In this document: piece by piece, positions 16,778-24,966 of the stretch
Layout: every line of letters begins with the position of its first letter
How positions within the stretch are numbered: the first letter of the stretch is position 1
NCBI RefSeq assembly: GCF_900230195.1
Contig: NZ_OCNE01000015.1
Span: forward strand, 115,141-179,140
Reading direction: 5' to 3'
Length of the DNA: 64,000 nucleotides
Source of the DNA: Streptomyces zhaozhouensis
GTDB lineage: Bacteria > Actinomycetota > Actinomycetes > Streptomycetales > Streptomycetaceae
The notes under the pieces: model-generated
What the model saw: the letters and a program-made list of their open reading frames with translations, nothing else
Database searches by the model: none
Told to the model about the DNA's origin: nothing
Program-made: the position numbers and the translations under genes

Positions 16778-18240
16778 TGGCCACCACACGCGACCAGGCC
16801 GACGCCTACGCCTACGAGAACCGCCGCCGCACCACCACGCTCATCCGCGGCGCCGACGAGGCGCGTCTCGACCCGCGCCGCCGGCTGAACCGCGCGCTCG
16901 GCGGCGGGGTCGCCTTCGGCGTGCTGATCATGGCCGGCTTCGGCATCGCCGGCTGGCTCGGCGGCGGCCGGGGCCCCGACCTGCCGGACAACGGCGCGGT
17001 GATCCTCGGCGACGGCGGCGACCGCTACGTCGTCGACGAGGGCGTGGTGCACCCCGCGCTCAACCTGTCCTCCGCGCTGCTGGTCGGCGGCGGTGACCTC
17101 ACCGAGGTGCGGCGGCGCACCCTGGACGAGGCGCCGCGCGGCCTGCCGGTCGGCATCCCCGGCGCCCCGGACGCGCTGCCGGACGCCGACGAACTCACCG
17201 ACGGGGACTGGACGTTGTGCGCCACCCCGGCCGAGACCGGCGGGCCGCCCACGCACACCGCGCTCTATGTCTCGGTGCCGGGCGTGGCCCCCGGGCCGGA
17301 GGCCGAGCGCGGGGCGACCGTGCTCGTCGAGGGCGAGGACGGTGAGCTGTGGCTGCTGGCCGAGGGACGCCGCTTCGCGCTCGCCTCCGGCATCCGGGAC
17401 CTGCTCGGGCTCCAGCAGGTGCGGGCCGTTCCGCTGCCGCGCCAGATCATCGCCACCGTGCCCGAGGGCCCGGCCATCGAGATCCCGGAGCCGGGCGCCG
17501 GCGCCGGCCAGCCGCCCACGGCCGAGCTGCCCTTCGACGCCCTGGTCGGCGACCTGGCGCACACCGAGACCGGCGGGCCCAGCCAGCAGTTCTTCCTGGT
17601 CAGGCCCGAGGGGCTGGTCGCGGTCTCGCCCCTGCTGCACACCCTGCTCAGCGCCGAGGCCGGCACCGACCACCTCATCGGGCTGACCGAGGCGGCCCGC
17701 GCCCCGCGCGCCGACGAGGCGGCGCCCGGCGACCGGGCCTGGCCCGACGCGCTGCCCCGCGCCGAGGAGCCGGGCCGCGACCGGCCGGTCTGCGTCTCGA
17801 CGCCGCCGGGCGGCCAGCCGGGCGACGCGCCCTGGCAGGCCGTCGTGCATCTGCCGGACGCGCTCCCGGAGCCCGCCGACCTGACGCCCGTGACCAGCAC
17901 GGACGGCGAACGACTCGGCCTGCTGGACGCCATCTACCTGCCGCCGGGATCGGGCGCCGTGGTCCGCTCCACCACCTCGGCCGGCAGCGGCGGCACCCTC
18001 ACCCTGGTCACCGACAGCGGCACCGCCTACCCGTTCGCCACGCCCGACGCGGTGGAACGGCTCGGCTACCGCCCGGACGAGGCGCCCTCGGTGCCCCGCG
18101 CCTATGTCGCGCTGCTGCCGGCGGGACCGGTGCTCGACCCCCAGGCCGCCGCCCGCGAACAGCGGGGCGTGGACGGCGGAACGGCCGAGCCGGCAGAGGA
18201 CGGGAACGCCGACGACGAGCCCACCGACGAGGAAGGGTGA
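16777..18240 (+). CDS. eccB: Type VII secretion protein EccB
   Basis: The protein has 487 aa. The short cytosolic start (TTRDQADAYAYENRRRTTTL) is the EccB signature. One membrane helix follows at about residues 45-65. A large extracytoplasmic domain comes next, with internal repeats and a Cys pair (C148 region and PVCVSTP). The tail is acidic. The start ATG overlaps the mycP stop (TGATG). EccB sits on the outer face of the ESX channel. The gene order matches known Streptomyces ESX loci. Confidence 0.92.
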   Translation: MATTRDQADAYAYENRRRTTTLIRGADEARLDPRRRLNRALGGGVAFGVLIMAGFGIAGWLGGGRGPDLPDNGAVILGDGGDRYVVDEGVVHPALNLSSALLVGGGDLTEVRRRTLDEAPRGLPVGIPGAPDALPDADELTDGDWTLCATPAETGGPPTHTALYVSVPGVAPGPEAERGATVLVEGEDGELWLLAEGRRFALASGIRDLLGLQQVRAVPLPRQIIATVPEGPAIEIPEPGAGAGQPPTAELPFDALVGDLAHTETGGPSQQFFLVRPEGLVAVSPLLHTLLSAEAGTDHLIGLTEAARAPRADEAAPGDRAWPDALPRAEEPGRDRPVCVSTPPGGQPGDAPWQAVVHLPDALPEPADLTPVTSTDGERLGLLDAIYLPPGSGAVVRSTTSAGSGGTLTLVTDSGTAYPFATPDAVERLGYRPDEAPSVPRAYVALLPAGPVLDPQAAAREQRGVDGGTAEPAEDGNADDEPTDEEG

Positions 18241-18245
18241 ACACC

Positions 18246-19469
18246 GTGGGGAACGCACGTCAGTCCTGGCGGGGCCGGGTGGCCGCCGTCCAGGCCGGGT
18301 TGGGCTGCGCCGCCACCGGCGTCGCCCTCGCGAGCCCCTGGGGCTACGCGCTGGCCGGCGGCGGCGCGGCGGTACTCGCCGCCGCGCTGACGCGGGTCGG
18401 CGGCGACTGGGCCGACCGGCGGCTGCTCGCCGCGCTGGGCCGCGGCGACCTCGCCGCCGTCCCCGCGCCGCCGTCGCCCGCCGACCCGTGGGGCCTGGCG
18501 CACACCGTGCTGCCGGCGCTCGACGTCGTCGAGGTCGCCGACCGCAACGGCCCGCCGCTCGGCGTGCTCGCCGACGGGCGCGGCCACGCCGCGGCGCTGG
18601 CGCTGCCCTCGGGCGCGCTGCCCGCGCTGCCGGTCGGTCTTGCCTGCGCCTTCCTCGCCGAGGACCCGGCGCGGCCGGCGGCCGTGCAGTTGTGCGTCGA
18701 ACGGTTCGCGCCCCCGCCATGGGACGCCCAACACCGGTACCAGCCGACCCTCGCGTACCGTCAACTCCCCGTCGGCGGCGCCCCGATCGCGCTGCGCTCC
18801 GTGCTGCTGGCGCGGTACGAGCCGCTGGCCGCGCCGGCAGCCGCGCGCCGGCGCGGCGGCGGGGAGGCCGGGGCGCGCGCCGCCGTGGCCGCCGCCACCG
18901 CGCGCCTGCGCGCCCGGCTGGCGGCCGGCGGGGTGCCGGCCACGCCGCTCGGCGCGCCCGAACTCGCCGGCCTGCTCCGCGAGTCCGGCGACCCGGACGG
19001 CCGTGGCCGGCCGCTGGCCGGCGTCTGGTCGGGCGAGTCCGCGACCCACGCCCTGGCCACCGCGACCGTCCCCGACCAGGCGGCCTGGACCCGGCTGCTC
19101 AGTCTGCTGGGCGGCTGCGCCGCCGATCGCGCGCTGGCCTGCGCCACGCTCACCCTCGAACCCGAGGGGCCCACGGCACGGGTGGCGGTCCGGCTGGTCA
19201 GCGCCCTGCCCCAGGTCGCCACCGCGGAACGCGAACGGCTCGTCGCGACCGGCGTGCTGGACGCCGCGCCTCCCGACCCCCGCACCGGTCTGCTGGCCAC
19301 CCTCCCGGTCGCCTGCCCCGCCGCGCCGCTGACCGAGACCGCGCCGCTGACCGGAACCATTCCGTCGACCGCGACCGTTCCGCCGGCCGGAACCGTTCCG
19401 CCGACCGCGACCGTTCCGCCGGCCGGTGCCCAGAACCCGCCGCCCGCCCCCGTGAGGAGCGCCCCTTGA
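18246..19469 (+). CDS. eccE: Type VII secretion protein EccE
   Basis: The protein has 407 aa. Two hydrophobic helices lie near residues 12-45, followed by a soluble domain, the layout of EccE, the peripheral subunit of the ESX membrane complex. I chose the GTG at 18246 because GAGGAAGG ends 9 bases upstream; another GTG at 18237 would sit inside that site. The C-terminus carries a short Thr/Pro/Val repeat (TATVPPAGTVPP type). The sequence of this family is poorly conserved, so the name rests on layout plus position after eccB. Confidence 0.82.
   Translation: MGNARQSWRGRVAAVQAGLGCAATGVALASPWGYALAGGGAAVLAAALTRVGGDWADRRLLAALGRGDLAAVPAPPSPADPWGLAHTVLPALDVVEVADRNGPPLGVLADGRGHAAALALPSGALPALPVGLACAFLAEDPARPAAVQLCVERFAPPPWDAQHRYQPTLAYRQLPVGGAPIALRSVLLARYEPLAAPAAARRRGGGEAGARAAVAAATARLRARLAAGGVPATPLGAPELAGLLRESGDPDGRGRPLAGVWSGESATHALATATVPDQAAWTRLLSLLGGCAADRALACATLTLEPEGPTARVAVRLVSALPQVATAERERLVATGVLDAAPPDPRTGLLATLPVACPAAPLTETAPLTGTIPSTATVPPAGTVPPTATVPPAGAQNPPPAPVRSAP
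19368..19426 (+). repeat. 36-bp tandem repeat in the eccE C-terminus
   Basis: One full 36-bp unit (19368-19403) is followed by 23 bases of a second identical unit. It encodes a 12-aa unit TATVPPAGTVPP, with a degenerate copy just before it. It makes a flexible Pro/Thr-rich tail and is a place where length may vary between strains. Confidence 0.75.
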
Positions 19470-20188
19470 GCAGCCCGCGCACCATCCCCGAGTGGGAGCC
19501 GCTGCCGGCCACCCGCTGGCGTCCGGCGGAGACCGCCGCCTCCCGGATGCTCACCCTGGCCCCCGTCGACGCCGGCGTGCACCTGGGCACCGGCACGGCG
19601 GGCCAGCCCGTGACGCTGCCGGCGCCGACGCCCGAGGGCGGCTGTCTCGGCGTGCTGGGCGAGTCGCTCTTCGGGCGGCTCTTCGCGCTGCGGCTGCTCG
19701 CCGCCGGCGCCCGGGTCACCGCCGCCACCCGGGTGCCCGACCAGTGGCGCGGGGTGGCGCTGGCGGCCGGCGAACGGCTCACCGTCGGCGACGGCGTCGG
19801 CCACTGGCCGCGGCACGCGCCGACGGCGCCCTCGGCCGGCGAGGGGCCCGCCGCCCTCGTCTGCGACCTGCGCCGCCCGCCGTCGGCCGCCCTCGCCGAC
19901 GGGCCCTGGCGGACCGTGCTGCACGTGACCCGCAACCCGCCGCGCCGCTCCGCGTTCTGGGCGGGGCTGCGGACCGTGGTGGTGCTGGACCGCCAGTTCG
20001 CCGAGGTGGCCGAGCGGCTGCTGGGCGCGGGCGCCGGCACGTTCACGCGCGCGCTGGAGCCGGGCCGGATCGCGGTCTTCCGCGAGGGCCGCGCCGAGAG
20101 CGTGGCCCTCGACCTGTCGGCCGGGGAGAACGCCCTGCTCACGCCCGGCCGGCGGCATCGGGAGCCGGGGCGGCCCGGCGGCGCGTGA
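19466..20188 (+). CDS. Type VII locus protein of unknown function
   Basis: The protein has 240 aa and starts at TTG overlapping the eccE stop (GAGGAG lies about 10 bases before). It has no signal peptide or membrane helix. The central part (about 50-150) has a Rossmann-like look: a Gly-rich turn (GGCLGVLGESLFGRLFALRLL), then alternating strands such as VTAATRVP, LVCDLRR and TVLHVTRN. The tight coupling to eccE places it in the secretion operon, perhaps as a cytosolic accessory. I do not recognise the family and assign no activity. Confidence 0.7.
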   Translation: MSSPRTIPEWEPLPATRWRPAETAASRMLTLAPVDAGVHLGTGTAGQPVTLPAPTPEGGCLGVLGESLFGRLFALRLLAAGARVTAATRVPDQWRGVALAAGERLTVGDGVGHWPRHAPTAPSAGEGPAALVCDLRRPPSAALADGPWRTVLHVTRNPPRRSAFWAGLRTVVVLDRQFAEVAERLLGAGAGTFTRALEPGRIAVFREGRAESVALDLSAGENALLTPGRRHREPGRPGGA

Positions 20189-20215
20189 GGGCGGCCGGGA
20201 GGCCAGAATGGGGGC

Positions 20216-21139
20216 ATGGATCTTCGTGTCTTCACCGAACCGCAGCAGGGCGCCGACTACGAGACGCTGCTGGCGGTGGCGCGGGCCACCGAGCAGCTGG
20301 GCTTCGACGCCTTCTTCCGTTCCGACCACTACCTGCGGATGGGCGACGGCGACCCGGGCCCCGGGCCGACCGACGCCTGGGTGACGCTCGCCGGGCTGGC
20401 CAGGGAGACCAGCCGTATCCGGCTCGGCACCCTGATGACCGCCGGGACCTTCCGGCTGCCCGGAGTGCTGGCCATCCAGGTCGCGCAGGTCGACGCCATG
20501 TCCGGCGGCCGGGTCGAACTGGGCCTGGGCGCCGGCTGGTTCGCCGAGGAGCACACGGCCTACGGCATCCCGTTCCCCCAGGAGAAGTTCCCCCGCCTGG
20601 AGGAGCAGCTTGCCATCGTCACCGGGCTGTGGAACACGCCGGTCGGCGAGACCTTCTCCTACGACGGCGCCCACTACCAGCTGACCGACTCGCCCGCGCT
20701 GCCCAAGCCGGCGCAGGAACGCGTCCCGGTGCTGGTCGGCGGCATGGGCAAGGTACGCACACCCCGGCTGGCCGCCCGTTACGCGGACGAGTTCAACATC
20801 CCCTTCCAGTCCGCTGCCGACAGCGCCGAGCAGTTCGGCCGCGTCCGCGAGGCGGCGCGCGAGGCAGGGCGCGACCCGGAGTCGCTCGTCTACTCCAACG
20901 CGCTGGTCGCCTGCGTCGGCCGCGACGAGGCGGAGGTGCGGCGCCGGGCCGAGGCCATCGGGCGCCGGCCCGAGGAGCTGCGGGAGAACGGTCTGGCCGG
21001 CACGCCCGGCGAGGTGGTCGAGAAGATCGCGGCCTACCGTGAGGCGGGCTGCCAGCGGCTCTACTTCCAGATCCTGGACCTAGACGACCTGGACCACCTC
21101 GCGGTGATCGCCGAGGACGTCGCGCCCCAGCTGGGCTGA
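20216..21139 (+). CDS. LLM-class F420-dependent oxidoreductase
   Basis: The protein has 307 aa, the usual size of luciferase-like (beta/alpha)8 enzymes of actinomycetes. Family signs are the start LRVFTEPQQG, the segment FRSDHYL, the motif MSGGRVELGLGAGWFAEEH, and VLVGGMGK near the middle. Such enzymes move hydride with F420H2; the substrate cannot be predicted. It lies 27 bases after the last type VII gene, so read-through is possible, but its role appears unrelated. Confidence 0.88.
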   Translation: MDLRVFTEPQQGADYETLLAVARATEQLGFDAFFRSDHYLRMGDGDPGPGPTDAWVTLAGLARETSRIRLGTLMTAGTFRLPGVLAIQVAQVDAMSGGRVELGLGAGWFAEEHTAYGIPFPQEKFPRLEEQLAIVTGLWNTPVGETFSYDGAHYQLTDSPALPKPAQERVPVLVGGMGKVRTPRLAARYADEFNIPFQSAADSAEQFGRVREAAREAGRDPESLVYSNALVACVGRDEAEVRRRAEAIGRRPEELRENGLAGTPGEVVEKIAAYREAGCQRLYFQILDLDDLDHLAVIAEDVAPQLG

Positions 21140-21161
21140 CCCGCGGAACGGAGGACGAACG

Positions 21162-22061
21162 GTGACGGACCTCGCGGCGGCGCTCGCGCCGGGGGCACCG
21201 CCCCTGCTGCTGGACGGCGGACTGTCCGACCAACTCGCCGCCCAGGGCGTGGACCTGGCCGACGAGCTGTGGACGGCGCGGGTGCTGGTCGAGGCGCCAA
21301 GGCGGCTGGTCGCGGCGCACTCCGCGTTTCTGCGGGCGGGCGCCGACGTGCTGCTGACCGCCAGCTACCAGGCATCCTTCGAGGGGTTCGCCCGGCGGGG
21401 CGTGGGGCGGCGGGCCGCGGCCGGGCTGCTGGCCGACAGCGTGCGGCTGGCCCGCGAGGCCGCCGCTTCCGTCCCGCGCCCCGTGTTCGTCGCGGCCTCG
21501 GTCGGGCCCTACGGCGCGGTGCTGGCGGACGGCAGCGAGTACCGGGGCGACTACGGTCTCACCGTCGCGGAGCTGGCGCGCTTCCATGGGCCGAGGGTCG
21601 AGGCGCTGCTCGCGGGCGGCCCCGACCTGCTGGCCCTGGAGACGGTGCCCGACACCCGCGAGGCCGAGGCGATGCTGTCGGTGGTGCGCGGTGCCGGGGT
21701 CCCGGTCTGGCTCTCCTACAACGCCGAGGGCGGGCGCACCCGCGCCGGCCAACCGCTGGCCGGAGCCTTCGCGTTGGCGGCCGACGAGCCGTCGGTGGTG
21801 GCGGTCGGGGTCAACTGCTGCCCGCCCGAGGACGTCACGGACGCCGTGGCGCTGGCGGCATCGGTCACCGGCCGCCCGGCCGTCGCCTACCCCAACGCGG
21901 GCGGACGCTGGGACGCGTCCGTGGGGGAGTGGGGCGGGCCGGCGACGCTCCGCGCCGAGGACACCCGCCACTGGCGCGCCGCCGGCGCCCGCCTCGTCGG
22001 CGGCTGCTGCCGCGTCGGCCCCGCCGGGATCGCGGAGATGCGGGCGGCTCTGGCCCTCTGA
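21162..22061 (+). CDS. mmuM: Homocysteine S-methyltransferase
   Basis: The protein has 299 aa. It transfers a methyl group from S-methylmethionine (or S-adenosylmethionine) to homocysteine, giving methionine. The three zinc-binding Cys are visible: C219/C220 region in GVNCCPPEDV and C282-C283 in GGCCRVGP. The start is a GTG with GGAACGGAGGACG before it. It probably forms a pair with the preceding oxidoreductase gene (22 bases apart), and a hairpin follows its stop. Confidence 0.92.
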   Translation: MTDLAAALAPGAPPLLLDGGLSDQLAAQGVDLADELWTARVLVEAPRRLVAAHSAFLRAGADVLLTASYQASFEGFARRGVGRRAAAGLLADSVRLAREAAASVPRPVFVAASVGPYGAVLADGSEYRGDYGLTVAELARFHGPRVEALLAGGPDLLALETVPDTREAEAMLSVVRGAGVPVWLSYNAEGGRTRAGQPLAGAFALAADEPSVVAVGVNCCPPEDVTDAVALAASVTGRPAVAYPNAGGRWDASVGEWGGPATLRAEDTRHWRAAGARLVGGCCRVGPAGIAEMRAALAL

Positions 22062-22099
22062 CGCCACGGCACGGGGCGGCGGGCCCTGGCCCTCTGACA

Positions 22100-22127
22100 C
22101 CGGCCCTGCCCGGTGGGCGGGGGCCGG
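22100..22127 (+). terminator. Hairpin terminator after mmuM
   Basis: The arms CCGGCCC and GGGCCGG (with inner GCCC/GGGC) form an interrupted GC-rich stem around a GGT loop, 38 bases after the stop codon. No T run follows, as is usual in Streptomyces. Confidence 0.5.
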
Positions 22128-22469
22128 GGGCGCGGGGAACCACGCGGTGCGTGAGTGCCGGTTGGCGGACGGCGACGAGGCCGCGCGACCAACGACGGCG
22201 GGTGGTCGCCCCCACCGGCAGACCCAGTTTTGGCCGACTTTCCGACACCTTCTGTCGGGCCAGGAACCCCACCGTTCGGCCTCACGGTCGGTAGCTGCCG
22301 TACTGCTGAGGGTCGCAGTGCTGACCGAATACCCACCATCCCGCGCCGTGCCTCGGCGAGAATCGTCCTCGGCGGTCAGGGCCCGCGCGGTGCAGGGTGG
22401 GGGCCGTGACCCGTCCGCGCGCTGGCCAGCCTCCCCGCACCGCCACGCGCGCGGACCCGCCGCCGGCGT
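22128..22469. other. Convergent intergenic region without a recognised gene
   Basis: This lies between the mmuM hairpin and the 3' end of the minus-strand hydrolase gene. It contains a short lower-GC patch around 22225-22345 (with TTTTGG and ACTTTCCGACACC) and a copy of CTGGCCCTCTGAC that repeats the mmuM 3' end just upstream of it. I see no ribosome-binding site with a credible coding frame and no RNA gene. Confidence 0.4.
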
Positions 22470-23258
22470 TCAGCCGGTGTCGGCCTCGCGGAGGAAGGAC
22501 ACCAGCAGGCGGGCCACCACGGCGGGTCGTTCCAGACTGGGCAGGTGCCCCGCCCAGTCCAGCTCCTCGTGGCGCGCCTGCGGCAGCAGCCGGGCCAGCT
22601 CGGCGGCCGTCTCCCGGAAGTCCGGCAGGTCGTGGCCGCCGGAGACGGCCAGGGCCCGCGCCTTGATGCCGGTCAACCGGTGGTCGGCCGCCGGCCGGGG
22701 AAACTCCTCCGCCGCCAACCGCACGTCCAGCGTGTGGCGTTGCATCAGCCGCACCATGGCGCGGGTGTTGCCGTCGGCCTCGGGACCGAGCCAGGTCGCC
22801 ACGTTCAGCTCGACCGCCTCCGCCACCGCGCCGGCGTCCAGCAGCCCGGCCGTCCTGGCCTCGAAGCCGGCCAGGGCGGCGCTCCGCTCCGTCAGCGGCG
22901 GGGCCGCGCTGAGCAGTACCAGCGCCCCGACCCGATCGGGCCAGCGGGCCGCGACCTCCAGCGCCACCCCGCCGCCGAAGCACGCGCCGACCACCGCCGT
23001 CTCCGCGATCCCCAGCGCGTCCAGCAGGTCGCGCACGTCCTCCGCGTCCCGGTAGGGCCGGTCGGCCGCCGGACTGTCCCCGTGGCCGCGGAAGTCGCAG
23101 CGCACCACGCGGAATCCGGCGTCGACCAGTATCCGCCACTGCGGGTCCCACATCCGCCGGTCGCAGACCGTCGAGTGGAGCAGCAGCAACGCGGGGCCGT
23201 CGCCGGCCACATCATGGGCGAGGTGCGAAGTCGAGGTCACGGGCAGCCATCGTTCCAC
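22470..23258 (-). CDS. Alpha/beta hydrolase with a cysteine nucleophile
   Basis: The protein has about 262 aa and resembles 3-oxoadipate enol-lactonase-like hydrolases. The oxyanion region is LLLLHST, the nucleophile elbow reads GACFGG, so C93 replaces the usual Ser, and the acid and base lie in SGGHDLPDF and WAGHLPSLERP. A Cys nucleophile is known in dienelactone hydrolases. The start is uncertain: GTG at 23258 or GTG at 23240 (256 aa), neither with a strong ribosome-binding site. It converges with mmuM and stands alone on this strand. Confidence 0.85.
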   Translation of the reverse strand: MERWLPVTSTSHLAHDVAGDGPALLLLHSTVCDRRMWDPQWRILVDAGFRVVRCDFRGHGDSPAADRPYRDAEDVRDLLDALGIAETAVVGACFGGGVALEVAARWPDRVGALVLLSAAPPLTERSAALAGFEARTAGLLDAGAVAEAVELNVATWLGPEADGNTRAMVRLMQRHTLDVRLAAEEFPRPAADHRLTGIKARALAVSGGHDLPDFRETAAELARLLPQARHEELDWAGHLPSLERPAVVARLLVSFLREADTG

Positions 23259-23388
23259 GGACCCCGCCACCGCGCCCGGAGTCCCCGCAAACGTCACGGC
23301 CGTCGCCGGGCCTGTTGAGGCACATCTCTGGCGCACACGCCGGCGCACACGGCGCACACGGCGGAATCCGTCGTCCGCGCCGCCCGTC

Positions 23389-23410
23389 GCGGGAGCGAAA
23401 GCGCTCCCGC
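23389..23410. promoter_or_regulatory. Perfect inverted repeat in the divergent promoter region
   Basis: GCGGGAGCG and CGCTCCCGC form 9-bp arms around AAAG, between the hydrolase gene and the PPOX gene. It could be an operator for either gene (the half site resembles LacI-family operators with GAGCGCTC-type cores) or an RNA hairpin. Confidence 0.4.
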
Positions 23411-23517
23411 CGGGTTGGAATGGTCGGAAACGAGCGCGGGTTGTACTCGGAAGGCACGGGGAGGCGCCGCGTCGCCCCGCACCACCACCCGCACATTCTC
23501 TGGGAAGGACGGCCGAG

Positions 23518-23922
23518 ATGGCAGTGGCACTCTCCGAAGAGCTCAAGCGGTACCTGGACGAGACCCGGGTCTTCGCCACGGTGGCGACGATCCGCGAGGA
23601 CGGGTCGCCCCACCTCGTCGTGGTCTGGATCAAGCGCGAGGGCGAGGAGCTGGTCTACTCGACGACGGTCCCCCGGCAGCAGGCGAGGAACCTGGAGCGC
23701 GACCCGCGCGTGACGGTGATGGTGAACCCGGCGGACAACCCGTACACCTACGCGGCGATCCACGGCACGGCGACCCTCGTGCCCGACCCGGACAGCGCGC
23801 TGATCGACGAGCTGTCGCGGAAGTACACCGGCAAGCCCTACGCGGAGTTCAACCCGAGCGCGGAGGGCGAGCAGCGCCTGGCGGTGCGGATCACCCCGAC
23901 CCGGATCACCGGCCGCCTCTGA
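23518..23922 (+). CDS. PPOX-class (pyridoxamine 5'-phosphate oxidase fold) F420/FMN-dependent protein
   Basis: The protein has 134 aa, the usual size of the split-barrel F420/flavin-binding reductases of actinomycetes. Typical parts are FATVATIREDGSPHLVVVW, then the conserved RQQARNLERDPRVTVMV and the end RITPTRITGR. The ATG follows GGAAGGACGG. Substrate unknown. Confidence 0.9.
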   Translation: MAVALSEELKRYLDETRVFATVATIREDGSPHLVVVWIKREGEELVYSTTVPRQQARNLERDPRVTVMVNPADNPYTYAAIHGTATLVPDPDSALIDELSRKYTGKPYAEFNPSAEGEQRLAVRITPTRITGRL

Positions 23923-23990
23923 CGGTTCCGGCCCGGGGCCTCCCGGTCCCGGGTCGCCTGCTTCCGGGGGGCTCGGCCGGCGCGTCGCGT

Positions 23991-24875
23991 TCAGGGCGCG
24001 TCGGCCCCCGCAGGCCGCCCGCGCTCCTCGCCGGTCAGGCTCCAGAGCGCGGCGAGCAGCGGGCGGCGCAGGTCGGCCCTGCGCACGCAGACACCCACGG
24101 GGAAGAGCGGAGGCGCCGGCTCGGCCGGCACCACGGTCAGCCGCTCCGCCGTCCCACTGGACTCCAGCACCAGCCGCGGCACCACGCCCGTCCCGCAGCC
24201 GAGCGCGACCAGCGTCAGCAGCGCCTCGTGGCCGTCGGGCGTCGCGCTGATCTCGGGAACGCGGCCGACCGCCCTGAACCACCGGTCGGCCGCCTCCCGC
24301 ACCAGCCCTCGCTGCGGCAGCACGAACGGGCCCCGCAGCGCCGGGTCCCGGCGGTCCCGCGCGGTGACGAAGACCAGCTCGGTGGTGGTCACGGTGCGGC
24401 TGACCAGCGTGGCGGGCAGCCGGGCTGGCACTCCCGCCACCGCCACGTCGACCTCTCCCTCGTCCAGCCTGGCGAGGGCGGCCGCCGCGTCCCCGGTCCG
24501 CAGGTCGAACCCCACCTGCGGATGCGCGGCCCGGAACGGCCCGAGCAACCCGGGCAGCAGCGACTGACAGGCCGTCACCGTCGCGAAGATCGCCAACCGC
24601 CCGCTCAGCCCGGCCGGTTCCGGCTCCTCCTCCCGGTAGTCGCGCCACAGCTCGACGGCGCGTCCGGCGTAGGCGCGGAACCGTTGCCCCTCGGCCGTGA
24701 GCGCCACCCCGTGCGGTCCGCGGTCCAGCAGCCGGTGGCCGATCCGCGCCTCCAGCCGCTGCACGGTTCTGGTGAGCGTCGCGGGGGAGACATGGCAGTC
24801 CAGGCTGGTCCGGCCGAAGTTGAGGCTGCTCGCCAGATGGAGGAAGAGCCGCAGCGCCCGCTCGTCGTCCAGCAT
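23991..24875 (-). CDS. ilvY: LysR-family regulator, IlvY-like
   Basis: The protein has 294 aa. The N-terminal winged helix (about 1-65) reads RALRLFLHLASSLNFGRTS and then SPATLTRTVQRLEARIGHRLLDR, close to IlvY. The effector-binding domain follows. IlvY proteins sense acetohydroxy acids and activate ilvC. Here the gene is divergent from ilvC with a 91-base gap, the arrangement known from gamma-proteobacteria. The symbol is based on resemblance plus this context. Confidence 0.82.
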   Translation of the reverse strand: MLDDERALRLFLHLASSLNFGRTSLDCHVSPATLTRTVQRLEARIGHRLLDRGPHGVALTAEGQRFRAYAGRAVELWRDYREEEPEPAGLSGRLAIFATVTACQSLLPGLLGPFRAAHPQVGFDLRTGDAAAALARLDEGEVDVAVAGVPARLPATLVSRTVTTTELVFVTARDRRDPALRGPFVLPQRGLVREAADRWFRAVGRVPEISATPDGHEALLTLVALGCGTGVVPRLVLESSGTAERLTVVPAEPAPPLFPVGVCVRRADLRRPLLAALWSLTGEERGRPAGADAP

Positions 24876-24901
24876 CCCCTCTCACCATGGCCTTTCGTTC
24901 T

Positions 24902-24939
24902 GTGCAACGCCCCGATGCGGGAGTTGCGCTTGCCGCAAC
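24902..24939. promoter_or_regulatory. Putative IlvY operator between the divergent genes
   Basis: GTTGCG (24923-24928) and CGCAAC (24934-24939) form a perfect inverted repeat around CTTGC. A further half site TGCAAC lies at 24903-24908. LysR proteins bind such interrupted dyads (T-N11-A type). Position inside the 91-base ilvY/ilvC gap supports the call. Confidence 0.55.
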
Positions 24940-24966
24940 GCGCGCCGGCAGCCTACAACTCCCGGC

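Noticed and set aside
22282..23151. A minus-strand frame overlapping the alpha/beta hydrolase
   Set aside because: Arg/Gly/Pro-rich with no motifs, in a different frame from the intact hydrolase.
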